DNA of 64,000 nucleotides, from assembly GCF_004345675.1 (NCBI RefSeq), contig NZ_SLWU01000012.1, forward strand, positions 1 to 64,000, in the 5' to 3' direction. The stretch's first letter is position 1, and each line of letters starts with the position of its first letter. Below, one piece after another: positions 9,924-24,875 of this stretch. The notes beneath the pieces were generated by a model, which saw nothing but the letters and a program-made list of their open reading frames with translations, searched no databases and was not told the origin of the DNA. The position numbers were made by a program, and so were the translations under genes. Source of the DNA: Caldanaerobacter subterraneus (GTDB lineage: Bacteria > Bacillota > Thermoanaerobacteria > Thermoanaerobacterales > Thermoanaerobacteraceae).

Positions 9924-11580
9924 ATGCAATAGTATCTTCCACAGTCCCACCTGCGGGAATAAATGGAAGCACCATTTCATCTTTGTCTATAATACATTCT
10001 ATCATAAAAGGTTTTTTTTCGCTATAGGCTTTTTTAAAAGCTTTTTCAAAATCCTCTTTTGTTGTAACTCTTATTCCTTCCACTCCAAAATCACTGGCAA
10101 TTTTGGCAAAGTTAAGGTGTGGATTTAAATCTGTCTGAGAAAATCTCTTTTCGTTAAAAAGATACTGCCACTGCCTTACCATTCCTAAAGCCTGATTATT
10201 AAGTAGTACTATAATAACCGGGATATTGTAGAAAGCAGCAGTCTCTAAGGCGTGTATATTCATTCTCAAGCTTCCATCTCCTGCAATATTCACAACCCTT
10301 TTATCTGGCCTTCCCACCTGCGCACCTATTGATGCGGGAAGGCCAAAACCCATTGCCCCTAATCCCCCTGAAGTGACAAAAGTTCTAGGCTTTTTAAATT
10401 TGTAAAACTGTGCTGCCCACATTTGATTTTGCCCTACTTCTGTAGCTATAATGAGATCATCATTTGAGAGCTCTTGAATTTTTTCTACTATCCATTGGGG
10501 CCTTAACATGTCGTCTTTTTTATATCTAAGCCCATGTTTCACTCTTAATTCTTCTACTTCCTCTAACCATTCTCTTCTTTCCATAGATGGAACTCTATCT
10601 GCAAGAAGCTTTAATACCTTCTTTATCTTCCCAACTATCCCCACATCCACTTCTACATTTTTGCCTATTTCTGCTGCATCGATGTCAATGTGTATAAATT
10701 TGGCCTTTGGTGCAAGCCCTCCGGCCTTTCCTGCCACTCTATCGCTAAATCTCGTTCCTACAGCTATCACAAGGTCTGAGTGATATACAGCTAAATTTGC
10801 AAATCTGCTTCCATGCATACCTATAAGTCCCAAAGATAGAGGATGGTCTCCGGGGAAGCATCCTAACCCCATCAGTGAAGTTGCAACAGGGATATTCGTC
10901 TTTTCAGCAAATTCCAAAAGTTCCCCACAGGCTTCTCCCCATATCACTCCCCCGCCTGCAAAGATAACAGGTTTCTTGCTTTCTAAAATCAACTCCACCG
11001 CCTTTGACAAGCTCTCTTCAGAAATAATTTCTTTTATTCCATTTTTGTATTCTATCTCTCCCTTTCTTTCATACTCTATTTCTGCATTTTGTATATCCTT
11101 TGGAATGTCCACCAAAACCGGCCCTGGCCTTCCGCTCTTTGCAATTGCAAATGCTTCCCTTAAAGTATCTGCCAGCTTTTCAGGAGATTTTACCACAAAA
11201 TTGTGCTTTGTAATAGGCATTGTGATGCCTGTAATGTCTACCTCCTGAAATGCGTCCTTTCCTATCAGGTAAGTTGGAACCTGGCCGGTTATAGCGACAA
11301 CCGGAACAGAATCCATATAAGCATTGGCAATCCCTGTAACTAAATTAGTAGCTCCTGGCCCTGAAGTTGCAATGCACACCCCAACTTTTCCGGTAGCCCT
11401 AGCATATCCATCTGCCATATGAGCAGCCATTTGTTCGTGTGTTGCTAAAATATGCCTTATGTCAGAGTCATACAAAGCATCGTAAATCGGAATAACTGCT
11501 CCTCCAGGGATTCCAAATACATTATCAACCCCCATCTCCTTTAAAACTTCTATCACAACTTGAGCCCCTTTTAGCTTCAT
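9922..11580 (-). CDS. ilvB: Acetolactate synthase, large (catalytic) subunit
   Basis: ThDP enzyme that condenses two pyruvates to acetolactate, or pyruvate with 2-oxobutyrate, at the first common step of Val/Leu/Ile synthesis. The 552-aa length is normal. The ThDP-activating Glu is E49 in [12 protein letters not shown]. The FAD-binding middle domain and the [19 protein letters not shown] to NN ThDP/Mg motif (about 437-466) are present. It is the last gene of the operon and overlaps ilvD by 4 bp (ATGA), which suggests translational coupling. Its regulatory partner ilvN is at the opposite end of the same operon. Confidence 0.97.
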   Translation of the reverse strand: MKLKGAQVVIEVLKEMGVDNVFGIPGGAVIPIYDALYDSDIRHILATHEQMAAHMADGYARATGKVGVCIATSGPGATNLVTGIANAYMDSVPVVAITGQVPTYLIGKDAFQEVDITGITMPITKHNFVVKSPEKLADTLREAFAIAKSGRPGPVLVDIPKDIQNAEIEYERKGEIEYKNGIKEIISEESLSKAVELILESKKPVIFAGGGVIWGEACGELLEFAEKTNIPVATSLMGLGCFPGDHPLSLGLIGMHGSRFANLAVYHSDLVIAVGTRFSDRVAGKAGGLAPKAKFIHIDIDAAEIGKNVEVDVGIVGKIKKVLKLLADRVPSMERREWLEEVEELRVKHGLRYKKDDMLRPQWIVEKIQELSNDDLIIATEVGQNQMWAAQFYKFKKPRTFVTSGGLGAMGFGLPASIGAQVGRPDKRVVNIAGDGSLRMNIHALETAAFYNIPVIIVLLNNQALGMVRQWQYLFNEKRFSQTDLNPHLNFAKIASDFGVEGIRVTTKEDFEKAFKKAYSEKKPFMIECIIDKDEMVLPFIPAGGTVEDTIA

Positions 11581-13247
11581 ACTCCTCCCTCCCTAAATAC
11601 CGCTCCTTTACTCCCCGAAGTCACCTCTCTTGTATACCTCGCCATATAACCCTTCTTTATCTTGGGTTCTGGCCTCTTCCAATTTGCCATCCTTTTCTTT
11701 ATTTCCTCATCACTCAATTTGACATTTATCTTCCTCGCTGGAATGTCAATTTCAATAATGTCTCCATCCTCAATTATGGCAATCTCTCCTCCCTCCATCG
11801 CCTCAGGAGAGACATGCCCTATAGAAGCCCCCCTTGTCGCTCCCGAAAACCTTCCATCCGTTATTAGGGCGACGTCCTTATCAAGACCCATACCTGCAAG
11901 GGCGGATGTAGGGCTTAGCATTTCTCTCATGCCTGGACCACCTTTAGGCCCTTCGTACCTTATAACCACAACGTCTCCTTTTTGTATCTTTCCACCGTAT
12001 ATCGCCTCAATAGCCTCTTCTTCTGAATCAAATACTCTAGCCGGTCCCTCATGTCTTAACATCTCTGGTGAGACAGCAGAAGCTTTCACAACAGCCCCTT
12101 CCCTAGCTATATTTCCAAATAATATTGCTATTCCTCCTGTCTTGCTGTAAGGATCTTCTATGGTCCTTATCACATCCCTATTTCGCACTTTTGCATCTTT
12201 TATGTTTTCTCCAAGAGTCCGACCTGTCACTGTCAAAGCATCAAGGTGTAAAAGGCCTGCTTTTGAAAGCTCTTTTAGCACAGCAGAAACTCCCCCTGCA
12301 AAGTGAAGGTCTTCTATGTGGTATTTCCCTGCAGGACTTAACTTGCAAAGGTTTGGAACCCTATCGCTTATGTCATTTATCTCTTCTAAAGGTATATCTA
12401 CTCCTGCTTCATGAGCTATGGCTTTTAGGTGAAGGACCGTATTAGTAGACCCTCCTAATGCCATGTCCAGGCTAAAAGCATTCACAAATGCTTCTTTTGT
12501 GAGTATCTGTGAAGGAGTTATGTTTCTTTCAACAAGCTCTACTATTTTCATCCCGGCTTCCTTTGCAAGCCTTATCCTTTCAGAGTAAACCGCCGGTATC
12601 GTTCCATTTCCAGGAAGTCCCAAACCTAAAGCTTCTGTAAGGCAGTTCATTGTATTTGCTGTAAACATTCCTGAACAGGACCCGCAAGTAGGACAGGCAT
12701 TTCTTTCTATACTGTAAAATTCCTCTTCTGTTATTTTGCCAGCCTTTAATGCTCCTACCGCCTCAAAAACTGTGCTCAAGTCACAAGTCGTGCCATCACA
12801 AATACCTGCCAGCATGGGGCCGCCGCTTACTACAATCGCTGGAATATCAAGCCTTGCCGCCGCCATAAGCATGCCTGGTACTATCTTGTCACAATTGGGT
12901 ATGAGTACAATTCCATCAAAGCCATGAGCCATTGCCATTATCTCTATGCTGTCAGCAATCACTTCTCTGCTCCCTAAAGAATACTTCATCCCTCCATGAC
13001 CCATGGCAATGCCATCACACACTCCAATGGTAGAAAATTCAACAGGCGTTCCTCCCGCCATCCTTATACCTGCTTTCACCGCTTCTGCTATTTTATCAAG
13101 GTGAATGTGCCCTGGGATTATTTCATTTTTTGAATTGGCCACTCCTATTATAGGCCTTTTTAGCTCTTCATCAGTAAGCCCTAAGGCATAAAGCAAGGAC
13201 CTATGAGGTGCCCTCTCCACCCCTTTTTTTACAGCATCGCTTCTCAA
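11577..13247 (-). CDS. ilvD: Dihydroxy-acid dehydratase
   Basis: Iron-sulfur enzyme that dehydrates 2,3-dihydroxy-isovalerate and -methylvalerate to the 2-oxo acids of Val and Ile synthesis. The 556-aa product has the family cysteines: [10 protein letters not shown] around residue 122 and [19 protein letters not shown] around 190-208. It also has the C-terminal [14 protein letters not shown] and GRFSGATRG blocks. It sits 4 bp after leuB and overlaps ilvB. The [2Fe-2S] or [4Fe-4S] type cannot be decided by eye. Confidence 0.97.
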   Translation of the reverse strand: MRSDAVKKGVERAPHRSLLYALGLTDEELKRPIIGVANSKNEIIPGHIHLDKIAEAVKAGIRMAGGTPVEFSTIGVCDGIAMGHGGMKYSLGSREVIADSIEIMAMAHGFDGIVLIPNCDKIVPGMLMAAARLDIPAIVVSGGPMLAGICDGTTCDLSTVFEAVGALKAGKITEEEFYSIERNACPTCGSCSGMFTANTMNCLTEALGLGLPGNGTIPAVYSERIRLAKEAGMKIVELVERNITPSQILTKEAFVNAFSLDMALGGSTNTVLHLKAIAHEAGVDIPLEEINDISDRVPNLCKLSPAGKYHIEDLHFAGGVSAVLKELSKAGLLHLDALTVTGRTLGENIKDAKVRNRDVIRTIEDPYSKTGGIAILFGNIAREGAVVKASAVSPEMLRHEGPARVFDSEEEAIEAIYGGKIQKGDVVVIRYEGPKGGPGMREMLSPTSALAGMGLDKDVALITDGRFSGATRGASIGHVSPEAMEGGEIAIIEDGDIIEIDIPARKINVKLSDEEIKKRMANWKRPEPKIKKGYMARYTREVTSGSKGAVFREGGV

Positions 13248-13251
13248 AATA

Positions 13252-14319
13252 TCACCCCTTTATATACTCAACAACTTTATCTCCCATCTCTTCTGTAGAA
13301 AGCACAATTCCTTTGCCCAAATCTGCTGTTCTAAAGCCTTCCTCCAAAGCTCTTTCCACCGCTTTTCTTATATCCTGTGCAGCCTCCTCCTCGCCAAATG
13401 AATACTGAAGCATCATCGCAACAGATAAAATTGTGGCAAGAGGATTAGCTATTTTCTTTCCGGCAATATCCGGAGCAGACCCGTGTATTGGCTCATAAAG
13501 TCCAACCCTATCTCCTCTTAAGCTGGCAGAAGGGAGTATTCCAATAGAGCCCACGATTTGCGCTGCTTCATCGCTCAAAATATCTCCAAACATATTATTG
13601 GTGAGAATCACATCAAACTGGAAAGGGTTTTTCACAAGCTGCATCGCACAGTTATCTACGTACATGTGGTTTAGCTCCACCTCAGGATACCTCTTAGCAA
13701 CTTCTTCTACAGTCTTTCTCCAAAGCCTTGAAGATTCCAACACGTTTGCCTTGTCGACAGATGTAATCTTTTTTCTCCTCCTTAAGGCCGCCTCAAAAGC
13801 GATAACTGCAATTCTTTCTATCTCCTGCGTCTCATAAACTTCTGTATCATAAGCCCTAAATCCATATCCTATAGCCTCTTTTCCTCTTGGTCCAAAGTAA
13901 ATTCCGCCTGTGAGCTCTCTTACGACAAGTATATCCAGCCCTTTTTCCAAAAGTTCATTCTTTAAAGGAGAAGCATCTTTTAAAGAAGGGTATAAAACCG
14001 CCGGCCTTAAATTCGCGTACACCCCCAAACTTTTCCTTAAGGCCAGAAGACCTGCTTCAGGTCTTTTATCTCCCTCTAAACCGTCCCACTTAGGTCCCCC
14101 TACAGCCCCCAGAAGAACTGCATCACTTGAAAGGCAGCCATTTCGCGTCTCCTCAGGATAAGGCTCCCCATACTTGTCAATAGCCTCTCCTCCAAAAGGA
14201 TATTTCTTTATATCAAATCTGAGCCCGTACTTTTCTTCCACAGCTTTTAAAACCTTTAAACCTTCTTCTATCACTTCTGGACCTATCCCATCTCCTGGCA
14301 AAACTGCTATCCTGTACAT
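13252..14319 (-). CDS. leuB: 3-Isopropylmalate dehydrogenase
   Basis: NAD-dependent decarboxylating dehydrogenase, third step of leucine synthesis. The 355-aa product shows the N-terminal [10 protein letters not shown] motif, the [13 protein letters not shown] substrate-loop segment that separates LeuB from isocitrate dehydrogenase, and the [20 protein letters not shown] and [14 protein letters not shown] blocks. The start ATG overlaps the leuD stop by 1 bp. Confidence 0.97.
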
Positions 14320-14804
14320 TAACGCACCTTCTCTCTCACGTAATTTATAAGTCCTCCATATTTTATTATCTCTTTTATAAATTCCGGAAATGGCTGTGCT
14401 TTAAATTCTGTCCCTTTTGTGACATTTCTAATTATTCCATTATCTACATCCACAGAAACTATATCCCCTTCTTCAATGCCATCCACAGCTTCTCTAGATT
14501 CCAGTATAGGAAGTCCTATATTTATGGCATTTCTGTAAAAAATCCTGGCAAAAGACTTGGCAATTATACATGAAATTCCAGAAGCTTTAATGGCAAGAGG
14601 AGCGTGCTCCCTTGAGGAACCGCAGCCAAAATTTTCTCCTACGACTAATATATCCCCTTCTTTTACCTTATTTTTAAACTCCCTATCCAGATCCTCCATG
14701 CAGTGTTCTGCTAATTCTTTCGGATCGGAGGTATTTAAAAATCTAGCCGGTATTATCACATCTGTGTCGATGTTGTCCCCGTACTTTATAGCTTTGCCCT
14801 GCAT
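14319..14804 (-). CDS. leuD: 3-Isopropylmalate dehydratase, small subunit
   Basis: Small swivel-domain subunit of isopropylmalate isomerase (second step of Leu synthesis), forming a complex with LeuC. About 161 aa, matching the short HacB-type small subunits of archaea and anaerobic Firmicutes. It has the [16 protein letters not shown]-terminus and the [14 protein letters not shown] loop. Two adjacent ATGs (14807 and 14804) overlap the leuC stop; the second, with 7-nt spacing from GAGGAGG, is preferred. Confidence 0.95.
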
Positions 14805-16060
14805 CATTCCACCTCCTCAGGGCTTACAATGTAGCCAGCTATTGCTGAAGCCGCTGCAACTGCTGGACTTGCGAGATAAACCTCGCTTTCAGGATGTCCC
14901 ATCCTTCCCACAAAATTTCTATTTGTAGTAGCTAAAGCTCTTTCTCCCTTTGCCAGGACTCCCATATGCCCTCCAAGGCATGGACCACAGGTAGGAGTTG
15001 AAACTGCCGCTCCTGCCTTTATAAATTCTTCAATGTACCCTCTCTTCACGCATTCCAAGTATATCTCCTGTGTAGCCGGGAAAATTATAAGCCTTACATC
15101 TGGATGAACCTTTTTGCCCTTCAAAATCCTGTAAGCTATCTCCATGTCAGAAAGCCTTCCATTTGTACAGGACCCTATAACTACTTGATCTATCTTAACT
15201 TTTCCGACTTCATCAATACTTCTCGTATTCTCAGGCAAATGGGGAAACGCCACTTGAGGCCTTATATCATCAAGATTTATTTCAATTACTTCGCTGTACT
15301 CCGCATCCTCATCCCTTTCAAAAACTTTATACTCTCGCTTTGCCCTCTTTTTAACATAAGCTTCTGTAATCTCGTCAAAATCAAAGATTCCATTCTTTGC
15401 TCCTGCTTCAATCGCCATATTTGCAATTGTAAACCTGTCGTCAATTGACAAAGCTTTTATATTCCCTGTAAATTCCATGGATTTATATAAAGCCCCGTCA
15501 ACTCCAATCTTGCCAATGATATAGAGTATCACGTCCTTTCCACTCACCCATTTGCCGAGATTTCCTTTTAAAACAAACTTTATTGCCTCAGGCACCTTAA
15601 ACCAGGCTTTCCCTGTGGCCATAGCCGCAGCCATATCGGTGCTTCCCACTCCTGTAGCAAAGCAGGTAAGAGCACCGTAAGTGCAGGTATGAGAATCGGC
15701 TCCTATCACCACATCACCTGGAAGAACAAGGCCCTGTTCTGGAAGGAGGGCATGCTCAATGCCCATCCTTCCCACTTCAAAGAAATTAACTATATTATAT
15801 TTTTTAGCAAATTTTCTCATTACATTTACCTGCTCCGCTGATTTTATATCCTTGCTCGGCACAAAGTGGTCTGGCACTAAAGCTATTTTTGTGTTGTCAA
15901 AAACCTTATCTACCCCTATTTTTTCAAACTCTTTTATCGCAACAGGTGCCGTTATATCATTTCCCAGCACCATATCCACGTCTATCTCTATCAATTCTCC
16001 AGGTTTTACCTCTCTGCCCGCCTTTGCCGATAAAATCTTTTGTGTAAGAGTTAAGCCCAA
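14804..16060 (-). CDS. leuC: 3-Isopropylmalate dehydratase, large subunit
   Basis: Aconitase-superfamily catalytic subunit holding the [4Fe-4S] cluster. At 418 aa it is the short type that pairs with small LeuD. Cluster ligands are visible in GSCTNGR and in PTCGPCLGG; the [11 protein letters not shown] block supplies the third Cys. Translation starts at a TTG (16060) placed 10 bp inside the end of leuA, behind a GGGAGGGAG ribosome site, so leuA and leuC are coupled. Confidence 0.95.
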   Translation of the reverse strand: MGLTLTQKILSAKAGREVKPGELIEIDVDMVLGNDITAPVAIKEFEKIGVDKVFDNTKIALVPDHFVPSKDIKSAEQVNVMRKFAKKYNIVNFFEVGRMGIEHALLPEQGLVLPGDVVIGADSHTCTYGALTCFATGVGSTDMAAAMATGKAWFKVPEAIKFVLKGNLGKWVSGKDVILYIIGKIGVDGALYKSMEFTGNIKALSIDDRFTIANMAIEAGAKNGIFDFDEITEAYVKKRAKREYKVFERDEDAEYSEVIEINLDDIRPQVAFPHLPENTRSIDEVGKVKIDQVVIGSCTNGRLSDMEIAYRILKGKKVHPDVRLIIFPATQEIYLECVKRGYIEEFIKAGAAVSTPTCGPCLGGHMGVLAKGERALATTNRNFVGRMGHPESEVYLASPAVAAASAIAGYIVSPEEVE

Positions 16061-17244
16061 GCTTCTCCCTCCCTAAAGCTCCTAAATTCTTCTATAGTCT
16101 CCTCTACAACAAATCGAATATCCTCTTCCACTATGGTCTTTTTCCTATCGGCTAAATCTTTAAACTTTCTAAAAGCTTCACTTATCTCACCGGGAGAAAG
16201 GTTGTAGCCCAGTTGCCTTACTTTAAGTTCAAAAGCGTTTCTTCCTGAAAGTTTACCTAAAGCGAAAGTGTCAGGAACAACTCCTATATCCTCTGGTCTC
16301 ATTATTTCATAAGTTAATCTATTGTTTATGACTCCATGCTGGTGTATCCCGGACTGGTGCCTGAAAGCATTAGCTCCTACTATAGCTTTATTTGGCTGTA
16401 ACTTAATCCCTGTGAGTTCGCTAACTAGTTTGCTCGTATTGTATATCTCTTTTGTATTTATGCCGTGTACAAGTCCAAAATAATCTTTTCTGGTATTTAA
16501 AGCCATTATAACTTCTTCCATAGCAGCATTTCCTGCTCTTTCTCCTATCCCGTTCACAGTAACCTCTACTTGAGTTGCTCCATTTTCTATAGCAGAAAGA
16601 GAATTGGCTACAGCCAGCCCTAAATCATTGTGGCAATGCGCACTTATTATTACTCCATCAATATTTGGAACATTGTTTCTTATATACCTTATAAGCTCTC
16701 CATACTCCCTCGGCATAGCATAACCTACCGTATCAGGCACATTTATAATATGGGCTCCTGCATCAATTACTTCGCTAAACACTTTCACTAAAAAGTCCCA
16801 ATCAGTCCTTGAGGCATCCTCTGCTGAAAACTCTATCTCATCAAACTTCCCTCTAGCGTATTTCACCATTTCAACTGCTTTTTTCAGAACCTCATCTCTT
16901 GTCATCTTCAACTTGTACTGAAGGTGTATATCAGAAGTAGCTATAAAGACGTGCAATCTGGACTTTTCTGCATTTTTAAGAGCACTGCTGGCCCTGTCAA
17001 TGTCCTCTTTCACAGCTCTTCCCATCGCAGCAATGGTTACGCCTTTTACGTAGTCAGCAATATTCTTTACTGCCTCAAAATCCCCATTGGAAGCTGCAGG
17101 AAATCCCGCTTCTATCACGTCTACCCCAAGCTTTGCCAGCTGATAGGCAATTTCAAGCTTATCCCTGCTGTTAAAATTTACCCCTGGCGTCTGTTCACCA
17201 TCTCTTAAAGTAGTGTCAAAAACTATAACTCTCTTAACCCCCAT
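16051..17244 (-). CDS. leuA: 2-Isopropylmalate synthase, short form lacking the allosteric domain
   Basis: DRE-TIM metallolyase that condenses acetyl-CoA with 2-oxoisovalerate, the committed step of leucine synthesis. [14 protein letters not shown] and the metal-binding [15 protein letters not shown] are present, and the linker subdomains follow ([10 protein letters not shown]). The protein stops at 397 aa, soon after the helical linker. Canonical LeuA (about 510 aa) continues into a roughly 115-aa C-terminal domain that binds leucine. The final codons run into an efficient overlap with leuC, so this is not an obvious frameshift. Feedback inhibition by leucine may be absent. Homocitrate or citramalate synthase activity is possible, but the leuA-C-D-B context favours isopropylmalate synthase. 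Confidence 0.9.
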   Translation of the reverse strand: MGVKRVIVFDTTLRDGEQTPGVNFNSRDKLEIAYQLAKLGVDVIEAGFPAASNGDFEAVKNIADYVKGVTIAAMGRAVKEDIDRASSALKNAEKSRLHVFIATSDIHLQYKLKMTRDEVLKKAVEMVKYARGKFDEIEFSAEDASRTDWDFLVKVFSEVIDAGAHIINVPDTVGYAMPREYGELIRYIRNNVPNIDGVIISAHCHNDLGLAVANSLSAIENGATQVEVTVNGIGERAGNAAMEEVIMALNTRKDYFGLVHGINTKEIYNTSKLVSELTGIKLQPNKAIVGANAFRHQSGIHQHGVINNRLTYEIMRPEDIGVVPDTFALGKLSGRNAFELKVRQLGYNLSPGEISEAFRKFKDLADRKKTIVEEDIRFVVEETIEEFRSFREGEAWA

Positions 17245-17262
17245 TTTTAACCTACCCCCTTT

Positions 17263-18763
<1,501 letters not shown>

Positions 18764-18784
18764 AAAGCATCACCCCCCTTAAAA

Positions 18785-19091
18785 ACTTTACCCGCCCTGC
18801 GTAACAGGGCGGGGACTTTTCATCCACGCGGTACCACCTGTCTTCGCTATTGCCTCACGGCAAATAGCCTCACCAAGTTTTTGCAAACTTGAACTGTAAC
18901 GGGCACCCCCGGTATAGCCTAATGAGTCCTTTTCAAAGGACCGTTCAGCTATACAGCTCCAGAGCGATCTAATATGTGCCTTGGCACCGGTTCGCACCAA
19001 CCACCGGCTCTCTTGAGCCTTAGCACATACCCCTCTCCTTCATCGCTTTTCTTCATTATCATTCTGAAACTGTAAATTTTCATGAGAGTTA
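18785..19091 (-). promoter_or_regulatory. T-box leader of the ilv-leu operon, specifier AUC (Ile)
   Basis: The minus strand has the T-box core GGTGGTACCGCGTGG and a stem I with AG bulge and distal loop like those of the serS leader. In the specifier loop TTAGATCGCTC, the codon AUC (complement of 18966-18968) is followed by a purine and then the lower helix. The terminator has a 9-bp GC-rich stem (18791-18799 with 18805-18813) followed by TAAAGTTTTT. The specifier call comes from aligning this loop by eye with the serS loop. Confidence 0.9.
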
Positions 19092-19097
19092 CTTGTT

Positions 19098-19126
19098 ATT
19101 TTATCAGCCTCTTTTACTTTAGTCAA
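19098..19126 (-). promoter_or_regulatory. Promoter of the ilv-leu operon
   Basis: On the minus strand TTGACT (19121-19126), a 17-nt spacer and TAAAAT (19098-19103) lie just upstream of the T-box leader. Confidence 0.7.
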
Positions 19127-19328
19127 CTAAATTGTTTGTAAATTTCCAAAAATCCATCGTTTACATTTACTAAAAAATTTTAAAAAGGTATCAAAAAAAT
19201 TGCTTATTTTTTAACTATCATTAAAAATTGCTTTAATCACATGTAGCTTAAATATTTTTGCTAAATTTGGTTTTTAAAAAGATATGTATTATGATTAAAA
19301 TCAGAAAGTTCCAGAAAGGAGGGTGTTT

Positions 19329-20342
19329 ATGAGTATTTTACATACACCTTTAAAGATAAAGGATATTACAATAAAAAACAGAATCATGATGTCTCCCATG
19401 TGTATGTATACAGCTTCTACTGAGGGAATGCCAAATGACTGGCATATAGTTCATTATGCCACAAGGGCTATTGGTGGAGTAGGACTCATTATGCAAGAAG
19501 CTACAGCTGTTGAAAGCAGAGGAAGAATAACTGACCGTGACCTTGGCATATGGAATGATGAGCAAGCTGAAGAATTAAAAAAAATTGTAGACATCTGCAA
19601 AGCAAATGGCGCTGTAATGGGAATACAGCTTGCTCATGCAGGAAGAAAATGTAATATACCCTATGAAGATGTTGTAGGACCTTCCCCTATTAAAGCAGGA
19701 GACCAGTACAAACTCCCAAGAGAATTAACCATTGATGAAATAAAATCTATAGTAAAAGCTTTTGGAGAAGCTGCCAAAAGGGCCAACTTAGCAGGTTATG
19801 ATGTGGTGGAAATACATGCAGCTCACGGCTATTTAATTCATGAATTTCTTTCTCCTCTTTCAAATAAACGAAAAGATGAATACGGCAATAGTATTGAAAA
19901 TAGAGCAAGATTTTTAATTGAAGTGATAGATGAAGTTAGAAAAAATTGGCCTCAAAACAAACCTATTTTCGTGCGCGTATCTGCAGACGATTACATTGAA
20001 GGCGGAATAAACATAGATATGATGGTAGAATATATCAATATGATAAAAGACAAAGTTGATGTAATTGATGTAAGCAGTGGGGGACTTTTAAATGTTGATA
20101 TAAACCCATATCCCGGATATCAAGTTAAATATGCTGAAACAATTAAAAAGCGCTGCAATATAAAAACCTGTGCAGTAGGATTAATAACGACACAAGAACT
20201 TGCAGAAGAAATTCTTTCAAATGAAAGGGCTGACTTGGTTGCACTGGGAAGAGAACTTTTAAGAAATCCCTATTGGGTTTTGCATACATACACTTCAAAG
20301 GAAGACTGGCCAAAACAATATGAAAGAGCATTTAAAAACTAA
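19329..20342 (+). CDS. Old-yellow-enzyme family NAD(P)H:flavin oxidoreductase (YqjM/NamA type)
   Basis: FMN enzyme that reduces activated C=C bonds of enones, maleimides and similar electrophiles. The 337-aa TIM barrel shows the YqjM-subfamily signature MSPMCMYTA, whose Cys and Tyr tune FMN and substrate binding. It also has the HAGRK motif, a catalytic EIHAAHGYLIHEFLSPLSN region and the C-terminal VALGRELLRNP phosphate-binding loop. The start at ATG 19329 is preferred over GTG 19323 because of the AAAGGAGG spacing. It is monocistronic; the physiological substrate is unknown. It has its own terminator before the convergent gyrA. Confidence 0.92.
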   Translation: MSILHTPLKIKDITIKNRIMMSPMCMYTASTEGMPNDWHIVHYATRAIGGVGLIMQEATAVESRGRITDRDLGIWNDEQAEELKKIVDICKANGAVMGIQLAHAGRKCNIPYEDVVGPSPIKAGDQYKLPRELTIDEIKSIVKAFGEAAKRANLAGYDVVEIHAAHGYLIHEFLSPLSNKRKDEYGNSIENRARFLIEVIDEVRKNWPQNKPIFVRVSADDYIEGGINIDMMVEYINMIKDKVDVIDVSSGGLLNVDINPYPGYQVKYAETIKKRCNIKTCAVGLITTQELAEEILSNERADLVALGRELLRNPYWVLHTYTSKEDWPKQYERAFKN

Positions 20343-20371
20343 GCCCCCAAAACTTGAGGGCTTAGTTTTAT
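20334..20371. terminator. Bidirectional terminator between OYE gene and gyrA
   Basis: The arms AAAAACTAAGCCC and GGGCTTAGTTTTA pair around CCCAAAACTTGA, with T-rich tails on both strands. The hairpin overlaps the end of both convergent genes. Confidence 0.82.
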
Positions 20372-22791
20372 TCCTCACTTTCAATTCTTGCCGTAGAGAC
20401 CACTCTATCTCCGTCTTCTAATTTCATAAGGGTGACTCCTTGAGTGTCTCTGTGCATTTTTGATATATCTTTTACTTTCATTCTTATCAAAATTCCGTTA
20501 GCAGAGATTATCATAAACTCATCTTCCGGTTGGACACACCTTATGGAGACGAGTTTTCCTGTTTTTTTGCTAAGTTTCATTGCAATTATTCCCTTACCTG
20601 CTCTTCCTTGGATTCTATATTCTTCTAAATCAGTTCTCTTGCCAAATCCCTTTTCTGTAACAGTCAAAACTTCTCCGTCAGGATGTACCAAATCCATTTC
20701 CACGACTTCATCGTCTTCTCTTAGCGATATAGCCATCACTCCTCTTGCAACCCTTCCCATTGGCCTTACATCTTTTTCGTTGAACCTTATCGCATATCCT
20801 TTGGCAGTACCTATTATTACCTCTCTTTCTCCATTTGTCAACTTTACATTTATGAGCTCATCATTTTCATCCAGAGTTATGGCAATTATTCCATTTCTCT
20901 TAATAGATTTAAATTCTTCAATGGAAGTTTTCTTTATTATGCCCTTTTTGGTACACATAAGGACATACTTTATGTCGTCTGACTTCTTAAGAGGAATAAC
21001 TGCCGTGACCTTTTCACCTTGAGAAATCTGTATCAAGTTTACTATAGCAGTTCCTTTGGCTTGTCTCCCACTTTCAGGAATATCTATAGTCCTCAAACTA
21101 TATACTTTCCCTTTATTCGTGAAAAACAACAGCCTATCGTGGGTAGTGGTTATGAATATATCTTCCACAAAATCATCTTCTCTGGTAGATATTCCTAAAA
21201 TTCCTTTACCGCCTCTCTTTTGAGACTTATAGGTGTCAAGAGGCATCCTCTTTATATACCCGTAGTGGGTCATAGTAACTACTACATCTTCCAGCTGAAC
21301 CAAATCTTCAAAATCTAATTCCTCTTCCTTTGCTACAATAACTGTCTTTCTTGGAGATGCGTATTTATTTTTTATTTCTAAAAGCTCTTTCTTTATTATC
21401 TCCAACACTTTCCTTTCATCTGCTAAAATCTCTTTCAACTCTTTTATCTTCTCTATGAGTTCTTTTAACTCATCTTCTACTTTTTGCCTCTCAAGCCCTG
21501 TCAGCCTTCCTAATCTCATGTCAACTATTGCTTGTGCTTGTTTATCGCTTAGTCCAAATCTCTTCATCAAATTTTCTTTAGCAATAGCTTCTGTTTTAGA
21601 ACTTCTTATTATGTTTATCACTTCATCTATGTAGTCGAGAGCTATTTTTAAACCTTCCAAAATATGCGCTCTTTCTTCCGCTTTTTTCAAGTCAAATTTA
21701 GTTCTTCTTGTCACTACATCAGCCTGATGGTCTACGTACTTTTCAATAATCTGCTTGAGATTGAGTATTTTTGGCTCTCCATCTACCAGAGCTAACATTA
21801 TAGCTCCAAAGGTCTGCTGCATCTGAGTATGCATGTACAATTTGTTAAGTATAACTTTTGGGTTGACATCCCTTTTTAGCTCTATTACAATTTTCATTCC
21901 ATTCCTGTCAGATTCATCTCTTAAGTCAGCAATTCCCTCTATTTGCTTGTTGTGCACCAATTCAGCAATTTTTTCAATCAATTTAGCCTTTAAAACCATG
22001 TAAGGAATTTCTGTGATTACAATTCTCGTTTTGCCTTTGTGCTCTTCAATTTCCGCCTTTGCTCTGACGATAATTTTGCCTCTACCTGTCTCATACGTCT
22101 CCTTTATTCCGTCCCTACCTAGGATTATACCTCCTGTTGGGAAATCTGGTCCTTTAATGTACTTCATCAGTTCATCCACTGTGATGTAAGGGTTGTCTAT
22201 ATAGGCAACAATGCCATCTATAACTTCTACTAAATTGTGAGGAGGTATATTTGTAGCCATTCCTACTGCAATTCCTTGAGATCCGTTTACCAGTAAGTTT
22301 GGAAAGCGAGAAGGCAAAACCACGGGCTCTTTCAAAGTTTCATCAAAGTTTGGAACGAAATCTACAGTCTCCTTGTTTATATCTGTAAGCATTTCAAGAG
22401 CGATACGGGAAAGCCTAGCTTCTGTATACCTCATTGCGGCAGGAGGGTCTCCATCTATGCTGCCAAAATTTCCATGCCCGTCTATCAAAACCTCTCTCAT
22501 GGAAAAGTCCTGTGCAAGCCTGACAAGCGTATCATATACAGCAGCATCTCCGTGAGGATGGTATTTCCCCAAAACTTCACCAACTACTGCTACGCTCTTT
22601 TTATAGGGCTTGTCTGGTGTCAAACCCATCTCATTCATGGCATAAAGAATTCTTCTATGAACAGGTTTTAAACCATCCCTCACGTCAGGAAGGGCTCTTC
22701 CTACAATCACGCTCATCGCATAATCAATATAGGAATTTCTCATCTCATCTTCTATATCAACAGGAATGACCTTGTCCATTTCTTCGTTCAT
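20368..22791 (-). CDS. gyrA: DNA gyrase subunit A
   Basis: Breakage-reunion subunit of gyrase, which introduces negative supercoils and relieves replication stress. About 807 aa. The catalytic tyrosine is Tyr122 in [11 protein letters not shown] when numbered from MNEEMD. The C-terminal beta-pinwheel carries a GyrA box QKRGGKG, which separates gyrase from Topo IV ParC. Three nearby ATGs are possible starts; 22791 has the best spacing from GAGG. It lies directly downstream of gyrB. Confidence 0.97.
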   Translation of the reverse strand: MNEEMDKVIPVDIEDEMRNSYIDYAMSVIVGRALPDVRDGLKPVHRRILYAMNEMGLTPDKPYKKSVAVVGEVLGKYHPHGDAAVYDTLVRLAQDFSMREVLIDGHGNFGSIDGDPPAAMRYTEARLSRIALEMLTDINKETVDFVPNFDETLKEPVVLPSRFPNLLVNGSQGIAVGMATNIPPHNLVEVIDGIVAYIDNPYITVDELMKYIKGPDFPTGGIILGRDGIKETYETGRGKIIVRAKAEIEEHKGKTRIVITEIPYMVLKAKLIEKIAELVHNKQIEGIADLRDESDRNGMKIVIELKRDVNPKVILNKLYMHTQMQQTFGAIMLALVDGEPKILNLKQIIEKYVDHQADVVTRRTKFDLKKAEERAHILEGLKIALDYIDEVINIIRSSKTEAIAKENLMKRFGLSDKQAQAIVDMRLGRLTGLERQKVEDELKELIEKIKELKEILADERKVLEIIKKELLEIKNKYASPRKTVIVAKEEELDFEDLVQLEDVVVTMTHYGYIKRMPLDTYKSQKRGGKGILGISTREDDFVEDIFITTTHDRLLFFTNKGKVYSLRTIDIPESGRQAKGTAIVNLIQISQGEKVTAVIPLKKSDDIKYVLMCTKKGIIKKTSIEEFKSIKRNGIIAITLDENDELINVKLTNGEREVIIGTAKGYAIRFNEKDVRPMGRVARGVMAISLREDDEVVEMDLVHPDGEVLTVTEKGFGKRTDLEEYRIQGRAGKGIIAMKLSKKTGKLVSIRCVQPEDEFMIISANGILIRMKVKDISKMHRDTQGVTLMKLEDGDRVVSTARIESEE

Positions 22792-22804
22792 CCATTTCAC
22801 CTCT

Positions 22805-24811
<2,007 letters not shown>

Positions 24812-24860
24812 CTATACTATAATATACTTAACAAATCTGCCTATATTATAATATACTTAA
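24812..24860 (+). repeat. 20-bp imperfect direct repeat in the csaA upstream region
   Basis: CTATACTATAATATACTTAA (24812-24831) recurs with one change at 24841-24860, a 29-bp period. Each copy carries a TATAAT-like hexamer. The second ends 15 nt before the start codon, next to the ribosome site. Confidence 0.7.
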
Positions 24861-24875
24861 ATTGAGGTGAATTCA

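Noticed and set aside
11662-12150. 162-codon frame antisense to ilvD, and similar long antisense frames over gyrA, dnaN and others.
   Set aside because: They have no ribosome sites and the composition of reversed coding sequence; the opposite-strand genes have full family motifs.
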